From: Actinomycetes bacterium
Lineage (GTDB): Bacteria > Actinomycetota > Acidimicrobiia > Acidimicrobiales > Ilumatobacteraceae
Assembly: GCA_029782355.1 (NCBI GenBank)
Contig: JAKOUY010000040.1
Span: 186,001-250,000 of the forward strand
Direction of reading: 5' to 3'
Length of the DNA: 64,000 nucleotides
A program made the position numbers and the translations under genes. The notes under the pieces were generated by a model, which saw only the letters and a list, made by a program, of their open reading frames with translations, was not told where the DNA came from and searched no databases. This document shows positions 1-7,991 of this stretch, one piece after another; the stretch's first letter is position 1; each line of letters begins with the position of its first letter.

Positions 1-3000
1 TGTCACAGCAACTTCTCCTTCCTCGACGGTGCGGCGCATCCCGAGGCGCTGGTCGAGGAAGCCCACCGCCTCGGCCTGGAGGCCCTGGCGATCACCGACC
101 ACCATGGCCTGTACGGCATCGTCCGCTTCGCCGAGGCGGCTCGCAGCCTCGGCCTGCCCACCGTGTTCGGGGCGGAGATCACCCTGACCGCGCCGGGCCG
201 GGTCGCCCGCACCGAGGCCGCCACCGAGCGCCAGGTGGCCACCGGGGCGGTGCCCGACCGCACCGCCCCCGACCCCCCCGGCGAGCACCTGGTCGTCCTG
301 GCCGACGGTCCGACCGGGTACGCCCGCCTGGCCCGGGCGTTGAGCCTCGGCCACCTGGCGGGGGAGAAGGGTGCCCCGCAGTTCGCCCTCGCCGACCTGG
401 CCGACGTCCTGGCCGGGCACGTCTGGGTGCTGAGCGGGTGCCGCAAGGGTGCGATCCCGGCGGCGCTCACCACCCACGGCCCCAGCGCTGCAGCCCGCCA
501 GCTGCACCGACTGACCGAGGCCTTCGGCCGGGACCGGGTGCTGGTCGAGTTGTGGGACCACGGCGACCCGCTCGACGGGGTGCGCAACGACGCCCTGGCC
601 GAGCTGGCCGCCCGCCACGACGTCGGCTGCGTGGCCACCAACAACGTTCACTACGCCACCCCCGCCCAGCGCCGGCTGGCCACGGCGGTGGCCGCGGTGC
701 GCGCTCGACGCAGCCTCGACCAGCTCGACCCGTGGCTGCCGGCCTCAGCTGGGGCCCACCTGCGCAGCGGCGCCGAGCAGGCCCGCCGGTTCCTGCGCTA
801 CCCGGGTGTGGTCGAGCTGGCCGCCGAGGTCGGCCGGCAGGCGGCCTTCGACCTGGCGCTGGTCGCCCCGTCGCTGCCCCCCTACCCGTGCCCGCCGGGG
901 CCTGACGGCCGGCCGCTCAGCGAGATGCAGTACCTCCGCCAGCTGGTCGACGCCGGAGGCCGGCGGCGCTACGGGGAGCGCCCGGCAGCCCACGAGGACC
1001 TGTCGATCCGGGCTCGGGCGTGGCGGACCATCGACCACGAGCTGGACATGATCGAGCAGCTCGGCTTCGCCGGCTACTTCCTGGTGGTCTGGGACATCGT
1101 CGAGTTCTGCAACCGGGCCGACATCTACTGTCAGGGCCGGGGCAGCGCGGCGAACAGCGCGGCGTGCTACGCCCTCGGGATCACCAAGGCCGATGCGGTG
1201 TCCCTCGGGCTGCTCTTCGAGCGGTTCCTCTCGCCCGACCGCGACGGCCCGCCGGACATCGACCTGGACATCGAGAGCGACCGTCGCGAAGAGGTCATCC
1301 AGTACGTGTACCAGCGCTACGGGCGCCACCACACCGCCCAGGTGGCCAACGTGATCACCTACCGGACCCGCTCCAGCGTGCGCGACATGGCCAAGGCGCT
1401 CGGCTACTCGCCCGGCCAGCAGGACGCCTGGAGCAAGCAGATCGACGCGTGGGGCACGGTGGCCAGCACCACCGCCGCCCAGCGAGCCGCCGCCGAAGCC
1501 GGCACGGTGGACGCCCGGGCGATCCCTGACACCGTGCTGGAGCTGGCCGCCGAGATCGAGGACGCTCCCCGCCACCTCGGGATCCACTCCGGGGGGATGG
1601 TCATCTGCGACCGTCCGGTGATCGAGGTCTGCCCGGTGGAGTGGGCTCGGATGGCCGAGCGCAGCGTGCTGCAGTGGGACAAGGACGACTGCGCTGCGGC
1701 GGGTCTGGTCAAGTTCGACCTGCTCGGCCTGGGCATGCTCTCGGCCCTGCACGGAGCCGTCGATCTGATCCGTGACCACCGCGGCTACCAGGTCGACCTG
1801 GCCACCATCCCCCAGGAGGACGAGGTCTACGCCATGCTCTGCCGGGCCGACACGGTGGGCGTGTTCCAGATCGAGAGCCGGGCGCAGATGGCCACCCTGC
1901 CCCGGCTGCGCCCCCGGCGCTTCTACGACCTGGTCGTCGAGGTCGCCCTGATCCGCCCCGGCCCGATCCAGGGTGGGTCGGTGCACCCCTACATCCGCCG
2001 GCGCAACGGTCAGGAACCGATCACCTACCTGCATCCGCTGCTGGAGAACTCGCTGGGCAAGACCCTCGGTGTGCCGCTGTTCCAGGAGCAGCTGATGCAG
2101 ATGGCCATCGATGTCGCCGGGTTCACCCCGGCCGAGTCCGACGAGCTGCGCCAGGCAATGGGGTCCAAGCGCAGCCGGGCACGGATGGAGCGGTTGAAGG
2201 CCCGCCTGTTCGCCGGGATGGCCGAGCGGGGGATCACCGGGGAGATCGCCGAGGAGATCTTCGTGAAGATGGCCGCCTTCGCCAACTACGGGTTCCCGGA
2301 GAGCCACAGCGTGTCGTTCAGCTACCTGGTGTACGCCTCGGCCTGGCTCAAGTACCACGAACCGGCGGCGTTCTGCGCGGCGTTGCTCAACGCCCAGCCG
2401 ATGGGCTTCTGGAGCCCACACTCGCTGTGCCAGGACGCCCGCCGTCACGGGGTGACGGTGCGCGGTCCGGACCTGCACGCCTCGGTGGCCGGTGCCACCC
2501 TGGAGCCGTGCCCGGGGTCGGTGGGTGACGTGGCCGTGCGCCTCGGCATCGCCTCGGTGCGCGGCATCGGCGAGGACCTGGCGGCCGAGATCGCCGCCGG
2601 GCGGCCGTACGACTCGCTGGAGCACCTGGTGCGCACGGTGCCGGCGTTGACCACCGCCCAGCTCGAGGCCCTGGCGACCGCCGGGGCCTTCGAGGCCAGC
2701 TTGGGCTACGACCGTCGCCGGGGGGTGTGGGCCGCCGGTGCTGCCGCCCAGGCCAGGCCCGGGCGGTTGGCCGGGATCGTCGTCGGTGAGCAGGCACCCG
2801 CGCTGCCCGGCCTGGAGCCGATCGAGGTGACCGTCGCCGACCTGTGGGCCACCGGGGTGTCGGCCAACGGGCACCCCACCGAGTTCCTGCGCGCCGAACT
2901 GGCCAGCCGCGGGGTGGTGACCGCCGCCGGGCTGTGGGACTGCGAGCCGGGCAGCCGGGTGCTGGTGGGTGGGGTGGTCACCCATCGCCAGCGGCCGATG

Positions 3001-3225
3001 ACGGCCGGCGGCACCACGTTCCTCAACCTCGAGGACGAGACCGGGTTGATGAACGTCGTGGTGTCCAAGGGGTGCTGGACGCGTCACGCCCGGGTGGCCC
3101 GCACGGCTGCGGCCCTGCTGATCCACGGCCGCCTGGAGCGTTCCGAGGGGGTGGTCAACATCGTCGCCGAGCGGCTGACTCCGCTGGTGGTGGCGGCCAG
3201 CCCAGGGTCACGCGACTTCCGCTGA
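1..3225 (+). CDS. dnaE2: Error-prone DNA polymerase III alpha subunit DnaE2 (5' end cut by window edge)
   Basis: C-family DNA polymerase used for translesion synthesis after DNA damage. In actinobacteria it normally acts with ImuA' and ImuB, which would lie beyond the left edge. The frame is open from base 1 and no start codon is in the window; 1074 residues are visible. It begins inside the PHP domain (CHSNFSFLDGAAHPE, then ITDHHGLYG), roughly residues 1-260. The polymerase core follows, with catalytic aspartates in PDIDLDIES (418-426) and a third candidate in VKFDLLGLG (D573). An OB-fold-like region lies near 980-1030. Length and lack of an extended C-terminal tail fit DnaE2 better than the replicative DnaE1. 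It converges on the peptidase gene that ends at 3273. Confidence 0.93.
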   Translation, partial: CHSNFSFLDGAAHPEALVEEAHRLGLEALAITDHHGLYGIVRFAEAARSLGLPTVFGAEITLTAPGRVARTEAATERQVATGAVPDRTAPDPPGEHLVVLADGPTGYARLARALSLGHLAGEKGAPQFALADLADVLAGHVWVLSGCRKGAIPAALTTHGPSAAARQLHRLTEAFGRDRVLVELWDHGDPLDGVRNDALAELAARHDVGCVATNNVHYATPAQRRLATAVAAVRARRSLDQLDPWLPASAGAHLRSGAEQARRFLRYPGVVELAAEVGRQAAFDLALVAPSLPPYPCPPGPDGRPLSEMQYLRQLVDAGGRRRYGERPAAHEDLSIRARAWRTIDHELDMIEQLGFAGYFLVVWDIVEFCNRADIYCQGRGSAANSAACYALGITKADAVSLGLLFERFLSPDRDGPPDIDLDIESDRREEVIQYVYQRYGRHHTAQVANVITYRTRSSVRDMAKALGYSPGQQDAWSKQIDAWGTVASTTAAQRAAAEAGTVDARAIPDTVLELAAEIEDAPRHLGIHSGGMVICDRPVIEVCPVEWARMAERSVLQWDKDDCAAAGLVKFDLLGLGMLSALHGAVDLIRDHRGYQVDLATIPQEDEVYAMLCRADTVGVFQIESRAQMATLPRLRPRRFYDLVVEVALIRPGPIQGGSVHPYIRRRNGQEPITYLHPLLENSLGKTLGVPLFQEQLMQMAIDVAGFTPAESDELRQAMGSKRSRARMERLKARLFAGMAERGITGEIAEEIFVKMAAFANYGFPESHSVSFSYLVYASAWLKYHEPAAFCAALLNAQPMGFWSPHSLCQDARRHGVTVRGPDLHASVAGATLEPCPGSVGDVAVRLGIASVRGIGEDLAAEIAAGRPYDSLEHLVRTVPALTTAQLEALATAGAFEASLGYDRRRGVWAAGAAAQARPGRLAGIVVGEQAPALPGLEPIEVTVADLWATGVSANGHPTEFLRAELASRGVVTAAGLWDCEPGSRVLVGGVVTHRQRPMTAGGTTFLNLEDETGLMNVVVSKGCWTRHARVARTAAALLIHGRLERSEGVVNIVAERLTPLVVAASPGSRDFR

Positions 3226-3247
3226 CCGAGGCGGCGTCGGGACGCCC

Positions 3248-3282
3248 GGCGTCAGGCGTCAGGCGTCCGGCGTCAGGCGTCC
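3248..3282. repeat. Heptanucleotide tandem repeat (GGCGTCM)x5
   Basis: Five head-to-tail copies of GGCGTCA or GGCGTCC lie in the short gap between the convergent dnaE2 and LysM-M23 genes. The fourth copy contains the stop codon of the minus-strand peptidase gene, so loss or gain of a 7-bp copy would shift that protein's C-terminus. Confidence 0.85.
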
Positions 3283-4151
3283 GGTGCGGTGGGCAACGCC
3301 ATGGCCACGGCGCAGGCAGTCGGGTTGGCCGCCGACCAGCGGTCGAGAGCGGCGCGTGGCGAGGTCGACGTGCCCGATCGCCAGGCGGAGAGGTAGGCCT
3401 GTGGCCAGATCACGCCGCGGCGGACCCGCCATTCCTTGCCGGGGCAGGGCAGGGACAGCCCGAAGTGGATGTGGCACGACCCGGCCCGGCCGCTCTTGCC
3501 CACATAGGCGATGGGGGTGCCGACGGTGACCCGGGCGCCCACCACGGTGCCGGCCATGATCTCGTCGAAGTGGGCCATGTAGTAGCGGACCCCGTCGTCG
3601 CCGAGGATGGCCACGTAGCGCCCGCCGCGATAGGCCGGGTTGTCGATCGTGGGGTTGTACAGGTTCTCGGTGCGGACCTCGATCACCGTCCCGGTCACGG
3701 GGGCCACGGCCACGGACCGGCAGGCGGCGAAGATGTCGGCGGCCGGATAGCCGGAATGGGTGGTCGACCACGAAAAGCGCACGCCCGATGCCAGGGGGGC
3801 CCGGCGGACCAGGCCGTCTCCGGCTGGTGCCGGGGGTGGGGCCGCCGTCGGGTTGCCAGCGGCCAGGACCACCAGGCGCCGGCCGGGGCGGATGACCGAG
3901 GTCAGCCGGAGGTGGTTGAGGGCCAGCAGGGTGCGCAGCGGGGTGTGGGTGATCCGGGCGATGCGTGACAGCGAGTCGCCCCGACGCACCACGTAGATGG
4001 TGGTGGCCGCAGCAGCGGGGCGGATCACGGCCACCGGGGCGGTCACCGCCGCCGGGCGCACGGTGGTGCCCGATGCTCCGGCGCCGGGTGCTGCCATGCC
4101 GAGGGCACCGGTGATCACGGCCAGCGCCGTGCACATCAGACGACGTCGCAT
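3273..4151 (-). CDS. Exported LysM-domain M23 family metallopeptidase
   Basis: Probable secreted peptidoglycan endopeptidase of 292 residues. An N-terminal signal peptide (about 1-27, basic start then a hydrophobic stretch ending GAGASG) is followed by one LysM domain (52-95, YVVRRGDSLSRIA) that should bind peptidoglycan. A Pro/Ala linker leads to an M23 peptidase domain (about 130-240). Candidate zinc ligands are H132 and D139 in THSGYPAADIF, H194 in YYMAHFDE, and H227/H229 in SCHIHFG, so the catalytic set looks complete. It is the last gene of a minus-strand run with an M14 peptidase and an L,D-transpeptidase, which suggests joint cell-wall remodelling. Exact bond specificity cannot be read from sequence. 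Confidence 0.88.
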   Translation of the reverse strand: MRRRLMCTALAVITGALGMAAPGAGASGTTVRPAAVTAPVAVIRPAAAATTIYVVRRGDSLSRIARITHTPLRTLLALNHLRLTSVIRPGRRLVVLAAGNPTAAPPPAPAGDGLVRRAPLASGVRFSWSTTHSGYPAADIFAACRSVAVAPVTGTVIEVRTENLYNPTIDNPAYRGGRYVAILGDDGVRYYMAHFDEIMAGTVVGARVTVGTPIAYVGKSGRAGSCHIHFGLSLPCPGKEWRVRRGVIWPQAYLSAWRSGTSTSPRAALDRWSAANPTACAVAMALPTAPDA

Positions 4152-4224
4152 GTTCTCGGTCCGCCTTTCGCGTCGGTGTGCTGCCCGCCGCAGGGAGCGT
4201 AGCCGGGGAGACCCGCAGCGACCG

Positions 4225-5223
4225 TCACGACTCGCTGGCGATCGTCAGGAACGCCCGGGCGTGGCGGGCGGCCACGGCGCTCGTGTAGTAGCTGGGCATC
4301 TCGACCACGAACGAGGTCGAGCCGGGGATCCGGTGGTTGACGTAGTGGGTGGCGTTGCCCGTGCATCCGTACGGGCCGCAGGTGGTGTACTGCACCGGGT
4401 ACCCGGTGAGCTGGGCGTAGCGCTGCAGCAACGGGTAGTTGGCCACGCCACGGTTGTCGTCGACGTGCTGGCCGACCTGATGCCACCAGATGACCACGCG
4501 TGGTTGGATCGACTGCAGGAAGTTCTGGGTGGCCCGGGTCTCGGGCTCGGAGGCTGCCGAGGGGCCCGAGTACTTCTCGGTGCCGGCACCCGAGCGGACC
4601 CAGTCGCCCCCGTCGAAGTTGCGGTTGAGATCGACGTGGTGGGCGTTGTCGCGCAGGTGGGCAGCCGTGCCGTCGGGGTTGACGGTGCGGATCACCCACA
4701 GCTGGACGTTGGCCGGGATCGCCGCCGTGGTCAGCATGTAGTTGACCATCATCTGGCCGCGCGGCTCGTCGCCGTGGATGTTGCCCACCGCCAGCACCGG
4801 GATGCCGGTGGCGCTGCCCAGGCGGTAGGCCACGATCGGGCGGCCCTTGACCGAGTACCCGATGATCCGCTGCTCCTGGATCCGCGGGTTGACCGCTCCG
4901 GCGGTGGCCCAGATGCCGAGGGCCTGGCCGGTGGCCTGGTTGACCACTCCGGTGACCGGCAGGCCACGGGCCGCCTGGAACGTGCTGACCGCCCGGGTGG
5001 TGACCGAGCCGTAGTAGAAGTCGATGTAGCTGGTCTGGAAGCGCAGTGCCTGGAGCCGCCGCTCGATGCAGTTGACCCCCGCTCCGGACATCCCCTGGCG
5101 GTACGTGGTGGAGATCGAGCAGGCCGCGGCGACCTCGCTGACCCCCGCCGCCCCGGCGACGGCACCGACGGGCACGGCCAGGGCGAGCGCCACTGCCAGG
5201 CGGGTGAACCGGGTCCGACCCAT
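4225..5223 (-). CDS. Exported M14 zinc carboxypeptidase with peptidoglycan-binding domain
   Basis: 332-residue secreted protein with a signal peptide at about 1-33, a PG_binding_1-type domain at about 38-105 (RQGMSGAGVNCIERRLQALR) and an M14 catalytic domain at about 115-328. The M14 residues are all present: HGDE (H150, E153), the substrate-binding pair in DLNRNF (N200, R201), the third zinc ligand in IWWHQ (H248) and the catalytic glutamate in FVVEMP (E308). It is therefore probably active on cell-wall peptides, as in murein peptide amidases or gamma-D-Glu-diaminopimelate peptidases. Its ATG overlaps the stop of the upstream L,D-transpeptidase (TGATG), so the two are likely translationally coupled. 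Confidence 0.88.
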   Translation of the reverse strand: MGRTRFTRLAVALALAVPVGAVAGAAGVSEVAAACSISTTYRQGMSGAGVNCIERRLQALRFQTSYIDFYYGSVTTRAVSTFQAARGLPVTGVVNQATGQALGIWATAGAVNPRIQEQRIIGYSVKGRPIVAYRLGSATGIPVLAVGNIHGDEPRGQMMVNYMLTTAAIPANVQLWVIRTVNPDGTAAHLRDNAHHVDLNRNFDGGDWVRSGAGTEKYSGPSAASEPETRATQNFLQSIQPRVVIWWHQVGQHVDDNRGVANYPLLQRYAQLTGYPVQYTTCGPYGCTGNATHYVNHRIPGSTSFVVEMPSYYTSAVAARHARAFLTIASES

Positions 5224-6218
5224 CAGCTGATCACCACCACGGCGTCACCGACGGCGAGCCACCGGTAGATCGTCACCGCCTGGTTGGGCAGGACCCGCAC
5301 GCAGCCAGCGGTCTTGCCGAACATCGCCATCGATCCGACGGAGCTGAGCGGCTGGATGTAGGCACCGTTGCGGTACTTCGGCACGGAGTGGAACCCCACC
5401 CGGGCGCCTCGCTGCTCACCGCGAGCGAAGGCGGTGAAGTAGGTCATCGTCGTGTAGGAACCGCTGGAGCGCGAGTACGAGCTGACGCTCTTGGAGTAGA
5501 CGTGATACGTGCCCGGGTCGGGTTGGTCCTGCGCGGACGTGACCACGAACTCGGCCAGCGGCCGGCCGTGGTCGCAGAGCCAGGCCCGCTGGCGGGCCCG
5601 GTCGAGGACCGCGGCGTGGGCCGACGACGGGCAGCTCTTGGTCTCCTCCGGGGCCGGATCCGTCGGCGGCGGAGGTGGTGCGGTCGGCGTGTCGGCAACC
5701 AGGCCGAGGCGCAGCGCGGTGTCGACGTTGACCGTGCCGGTGACCACCAGGCTGGCGCGCTGCTGGAACATCGTCACCGCGGCCTTGGTGTACGCCCCGA
5801 ACGAGCCGTCGACGCCACCCCGCAGGGGGATGCCGTGGGCCACCAGAGCTCGCTGGGCGGCGCGGACGCGAGTCCCGCTCATGCCGATGCGCAACGTGGT
5901 CCAGCTCGCCGCCGACGGCAGGGTGCCGGCCAACGACGACACGGACGGCAGGACCGCGGACGAGACGGACGACGAGGCGGCGGACGAGACCGACGACGAG
6001 GCGGCGGACGAGATGGCGGACGCGACGGACGGCGTCACGGAACGGGTCGACGGCGTCTCGACCGACGTCGGTGGGTGATCGGTGGTGTCCGACTCGGCCC
6101 GGGCGACGGGAGCGGCCAGCAGCACGGCCGTGGCCAGCGCGCCGGCGCTGATCGCCCGACCGGCCGCCCCGACGGGGCGCCGTGGCCAGGGGAGACCTCG
6201 CGCTGCGGTCCGACTCAT
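5223..6218 (-). CDS. L,D-transpeptidase (YkuD) with peptidoglycan-binding domain
   Basis: 331-residue exported enzyme expected to form 3-3 peptidoglycan cross-links or anchor proteins. The start at 6218 was chosen because GGAGG lies six bases upstream; longer in-frame starts lack this. Order: signal peptide, a Ser/Ala/Val-rich low-complexity linker (repeats of SSAASSSV, about residues 58-90), a PG_binding_1 domain (IGMSGTRVRAAQRALVAHGI), then the YkuD domain to the end. The catalytic cysteine sits in KTAGCVRV, where most relatives have S/T-H-G-C; here the His position is Ala. An upstream His is present in VGFHSVP. First gene of a three-gene cell-wall operon. The motif variation lowers certainty about activity but not about family. 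Confidence 0.86.
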   Translation of the reverse strand: MSRTAARGLPWPRRPVGAAGRAISAGALATAVLLAAPVARAESDTTDHPPTSVETPSTRSVTPSVASAISSAASSSVSSAASSSVSSAVLPSVSSLAGTLPSAASWTTLRIGMSGTRVRAAQRALVAHGIPLRGGVDGSFGAYTKAAVTMFQQRASLVVTGTVNVDTALRLGLVADTPTAPPPPPTDPAPEETKSCPSSAHAAVLDRARQRAWLCDHGRPLAEFVVTSAQDQPDPGTYHVYSKSVSSYSRSSGSYTTMTYFTAFARGEQRGARVGFHSVPKYRNGAYIQPLSSVGSMAMFGKTAGCVRVLPNQAVTIYRWLAVGDAVVVIS

Positions 6219-6323
6219 GGCGCTCCTCCGACAGTTGCACCCCCGCCCCGGGTGTGACCGGCGGCAGTGTAGTGGGGTCGACCCGGCGCGCACCAGGGGC
6301 GATGTCCGCCCCGGACGCCCCGG

Positions 6324-6623
6324 CTACGGCTCGGGTCGCTCGTGGAGACCGTCGTTGAATGCTCGGTACATCTCGTAGATGGCCTTGCACTCGTCGCACA
6401 GCGGGAGCTGCTGGGGATCGCGCGACGGCACCCAGACGTGACCGCAGAGCGCTTCGAGCGGTGTGCCGTAGATCCGCGCCTCGAGCACCTTGGCCGCGGC
6501 GTTCTCGCCCGGTTCGGTCTTGACGATGTGTGCCGCTGCCGGGTCGCCCGGTTGGCGGACCAGCTCGGTGTCCTCGGTGACCACGACCGACGGCGACATC
6601 GACGGCGACATCGACGGCGACAT
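6324..6623 (-). CDS. DUF3039 family protein with repeated start region
   Basis: Small actinobacterial protein of the DUF3039 type, function unknown. The conserved part runs from EDTELVRQPGDPAAAH to ALCGHVWVPSRDP and LCDECKAIYE. The cysteines of ALCGHVW and PLCDECK suggest a zinc-binding site. Three in-frame ATG codons (6623, 6611, 6599) are created by a 12-bp repeat encoding MSPS, so the product is 99, 95 or 91 residues; no Shine-Dalgarno sequence separates the choices. It is divergent from the zinc-ribbon gene at 6694, so the roughly 70 bp between them must hold both promoters. Confidence 0.82.
   Translation of the reverse strand: MSPSMSPSMSPSVVVTEDTELVRQPGDPAAAHIVKTEPGENAAAKVLEARIYGTPLEALCGHVWVPSRDPQQLPLCDECKAIYEMYRAFNDGLHERPEP
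6588..6623. repeat. 12-bp tandem repeat spanning start codons of the DUF3039 gene
   Basis: Three perfect copies of a 12-bp unit (ATGTCGCCGTCG read on the minus strand), plus a fourth copy lacking ATG at 6624-6635. Each perfect copy carries an in-frame ATG, so copy-number changes would add or remove start codons without a frameshift. Confidence 0.85.
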
Positions 6624-6681
6624 CGACGGCGACGGCGACGATGCACGGGGCGGGGCCACCGCACCAGTCAACCACGGCCAG

Positions 6682-6687
6682 TACACT
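6682..6687 (+). promoter_or_regulatory. -10 box TACACT, leaderless spacing
   Basis: TACACT ends six bases before the GTG of the zinc-ribbon gene at 6694, the spacing expected if transcription starts at the start codon. Confidence 0.6.
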
Positions 6688-6693
6688 GCCGAG

Positions 6694-6918
6694 GTGCCGC
6701 TGTACGAGTTCCGCTGCAAGACGTGTGCGTCGACGTTCGAGGTGCGCCGCCCGATGAGCGAGGCCAGCGCGCCGGCGACCTGCCCGGAGGGCCACCCCGA
6801 CGGAGTCCGCCTCCTGTCGGTGTTCGCCAGCGTGGGCGCGTCGGCCGGAGCGGCGCCCGCTCCGGCGCCGAGTGCGCCGGCCCGCCGTGGGTGTGGCTCG
6901 GCCTGTGGCTGCCACTGA
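6694..6918 (+). CDS. FmdB-type zinc-ribbon protein
   Basis: 74-residue small regulatory-type protein of the FmdB/CxxC_CXXC_SSSS family. The product starts VPLYEFRCKTCASTFEV, the typical family opening, so the GTG at 6694 is the start and the open frame upstream is not coding. The first zinc knuckle is CKTC. The second pair is atypical: CPEGH in place of the usual C-x2-C. An Ala/Pro linker leads to a Cys-rich tail (GCGSACGCH) that may supply further ligands. Function is unknown beyond metal binding. No Shine-Dalgarno is present, in line with the -10 box placed for leaderless transcription. Confidence 0.85.
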   Translation: MPLYEFRCKTCASTFEVRRPMSEASAPATCPEGHPDGVRLLSVFASVGASAGAAPAPAPSAPARRGCGSACGCH

Positions 6919-6988
6919 CCGCCAGCCGTCCAGCGCGATCCCAGCCCGGACCACCCGCCGGTCCTGACGCTCGGCCGGATGCCGTTGG

Positions 6989-7462
6989 CTACGGGCCGCC
7001 GGGGCATCGTCCGCCGACCTGCCAGCCGATCTGAACCCAGGCCAGCGACGACCAGCGCGGCCGCGGCGGCACGCCGAACAGCTCCGGGATCGACACCCCG
7101 AGAGGCCCCTCGACGACGAACCAGTCGAGCAGCACGCAGCCATGGGCGGCCGCCCCGTCGGCGGCCTCGCACCACCGGTCGAGGTGCCGCGCGTCGAACA
7201 TCGGCACGGCATTGGCGCTGATGACCACCAGCGCGGCGCACTCCGGCACGCTGGCGAACCACTCGGTGCAGCGCACCACGGCATCGGCGTCGGTGGTGCC
7301 GTCGACCACCACGACGGCACGGCCGGTGCGATCCTCGGCCAGCGGGAGCAGCACGGTGCTGTGCGGTGGTGGGAGGGCCAGCTGATCGACGACGACCAGG
7401 GCCTGGGTGGCGCGGACGATGGGATCACGGCCACCGTGCGGGATGGGCTCGGACACGTGCAT
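6989..7462 (-). CDS. Uncharacterised protein, faint MPN/RadC-like resemblance
   Basis: 157-residue cytoplasmic protein that I do not recognise firmly. The ATG at 7462 is preceded by GAGGAA at good spacing, so it is preferred to longer in-frame starts. Central segments such as RAVVVVDGTTDAD, ALVVISANAVP and HGCVLLDWFVV have the strand/helix rhythm of the JAB/MPN fold seen in RadC (a C-terminal strand like LLDHIIVG). The catalytic HxH and acidic residues of that family are absent, so any relationship would be to an inactive member. There is no signal peptide or membrane segment. It is convergent with the zinc-ribbon gene and divergent from the ArsC-like gene. Confidence 0.7.
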   Translation of the reverse strand: MHVSEPIPHGGRDPIVRATQALVVVDQLALPPPHSTVLLPLAEDRTGRAVVVVDGTTDADAVVRCTEWFASVPECAALVVISANAVPMFDARHLDRWCEAADGAAAHGCVLLDWFVVEGPLGVSIPELFGVPPRPRWSSLAWVQIGWQVGGRCPGGP

Positions 7463-7584
7463 GGCTTCCTCGGCAGGGCAAGCAGGCCCGCTGGTGCGGG
7501 CCGCCAACGGCTGATCGGGGGAAGCGCCGGCGATGGTACGCCGCCGGTGTGACGCGGTTCCGGGGCGCACCGTCCCGCCCTGGC

Positions 7585-7590
7585 TACAGT
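7585..7590 (+). promoter_or_regulatory. -10 box TACAGT for the ArsC-like gene
   Basis: TACAGT ends six bases before ATG 7597, which fits leaderless transcription. No Shine-Dalgarno is visible, so this also supports the start at 7597, upstream of the in-frame TGA. Confidence 0.6.
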
Positions 7591-7596
7591 CGGCCC

Positions 7597-7962
7597 ATGG
7601 CCCAGGTCACCATCTATCACAACCCGAACTGAAACAGCTCCAGCAATGCCGTGCGCATTGCCGAGGAGATGGGTGTCGATCACACCGAGGTGCGCTACCT
7701 CCAGTCGCCGCCGGACGCGGCCACGCTGCGGGCGATCATCGCCAAGCTGGAGGACCCGGTCACCGATCTGGTCCGCCGCGACGCCCACTGGAACAAGCTC
7801 GGCCTCACCGACGCCGACGTGGCGACCGCCGATCAGGTGGTGGCGGTGCTCGGTGCGCACCGGCAACTGATGCAGCGACCGCTGGTCGTCACCGCCGACC
7901 GGGCGATCATCGGTCGCCCGAAGGAGCGGGTCCGCGAGATGTTGGCCGCCCTGCCGCGCTGA
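7597..7962 (+). CDS. ArsC-family protein with in-frame TGA at catalytic position 12: probable selenoprotein
   Basis: ArsC/Spx-like thioredoxin-fold protein of 121 residues if codon 12 (TGA, 7630-7632) is read as selenocysteine. The N-terminus reads MAQVTIYHNPN-[TGA]-NSSSNAV. In ArsC the motif is IYHNPxC with the nucleophile Cys12, so the TGA falls exactly on the catalytic residue. Downstream the frame is intact and family-like to a normal stop: VRYLQSPPD, then RPLVVTADRAIIGRPKERV, which holds the arginines that bind oxyanion in arsenate reductases. The Arg usually found four residues after the Cys is Ser here. A hairpin matching the bacterial SECIS pattern follows the TGA (7643-7661). The alternative is a nonsense mutation or sequencing error. 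Substrate (arsenate or another oxidised thiol or oxyanion) is not established. Confidence 0.82.
7643..7661 (+). promoter_or_regulatory. Bacterial SECIS-like hairpin downstream of TGA
   Basis: A perfect 7-bp stem, GCAATGC (7643-7649) pairing with GCATTGC (7655-7661), closes a five-base loop CGTGC (7650-7654). The loop begins 17 bases after the TGA and has G at its second position. These features fall inside the usual bacterial SECIS description: loop 16-37 bases from the UGA, stem 4-16 bp, G in the first two loop positions. The stem uses AAT and ATT codons, which are uncommon in this GC-rich DNA, as expected if RNA structure is selected. Confidence 0.72.
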
Positions 7963-7991
7963 GCACGGCGATCTCTGTCGCGCCGGAGCGG

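Noticed and set aside
745-3126. Long open frame antisense to dnaE2
   Set aside because: High-GC codon bias opens antisense frames; the sense product has every polymerase motif and the antisense product resembles nothing.
7630-7632. Treating the TGA in the ArsC-like gene as an ordinary stop and starting the gene at the GTG at 7651
   Set aside because: That start would delete the first strand and the catalytic motif, has no ribosome site, and ignores a -10 box and family-perfect N-terminus placed before the TGA.
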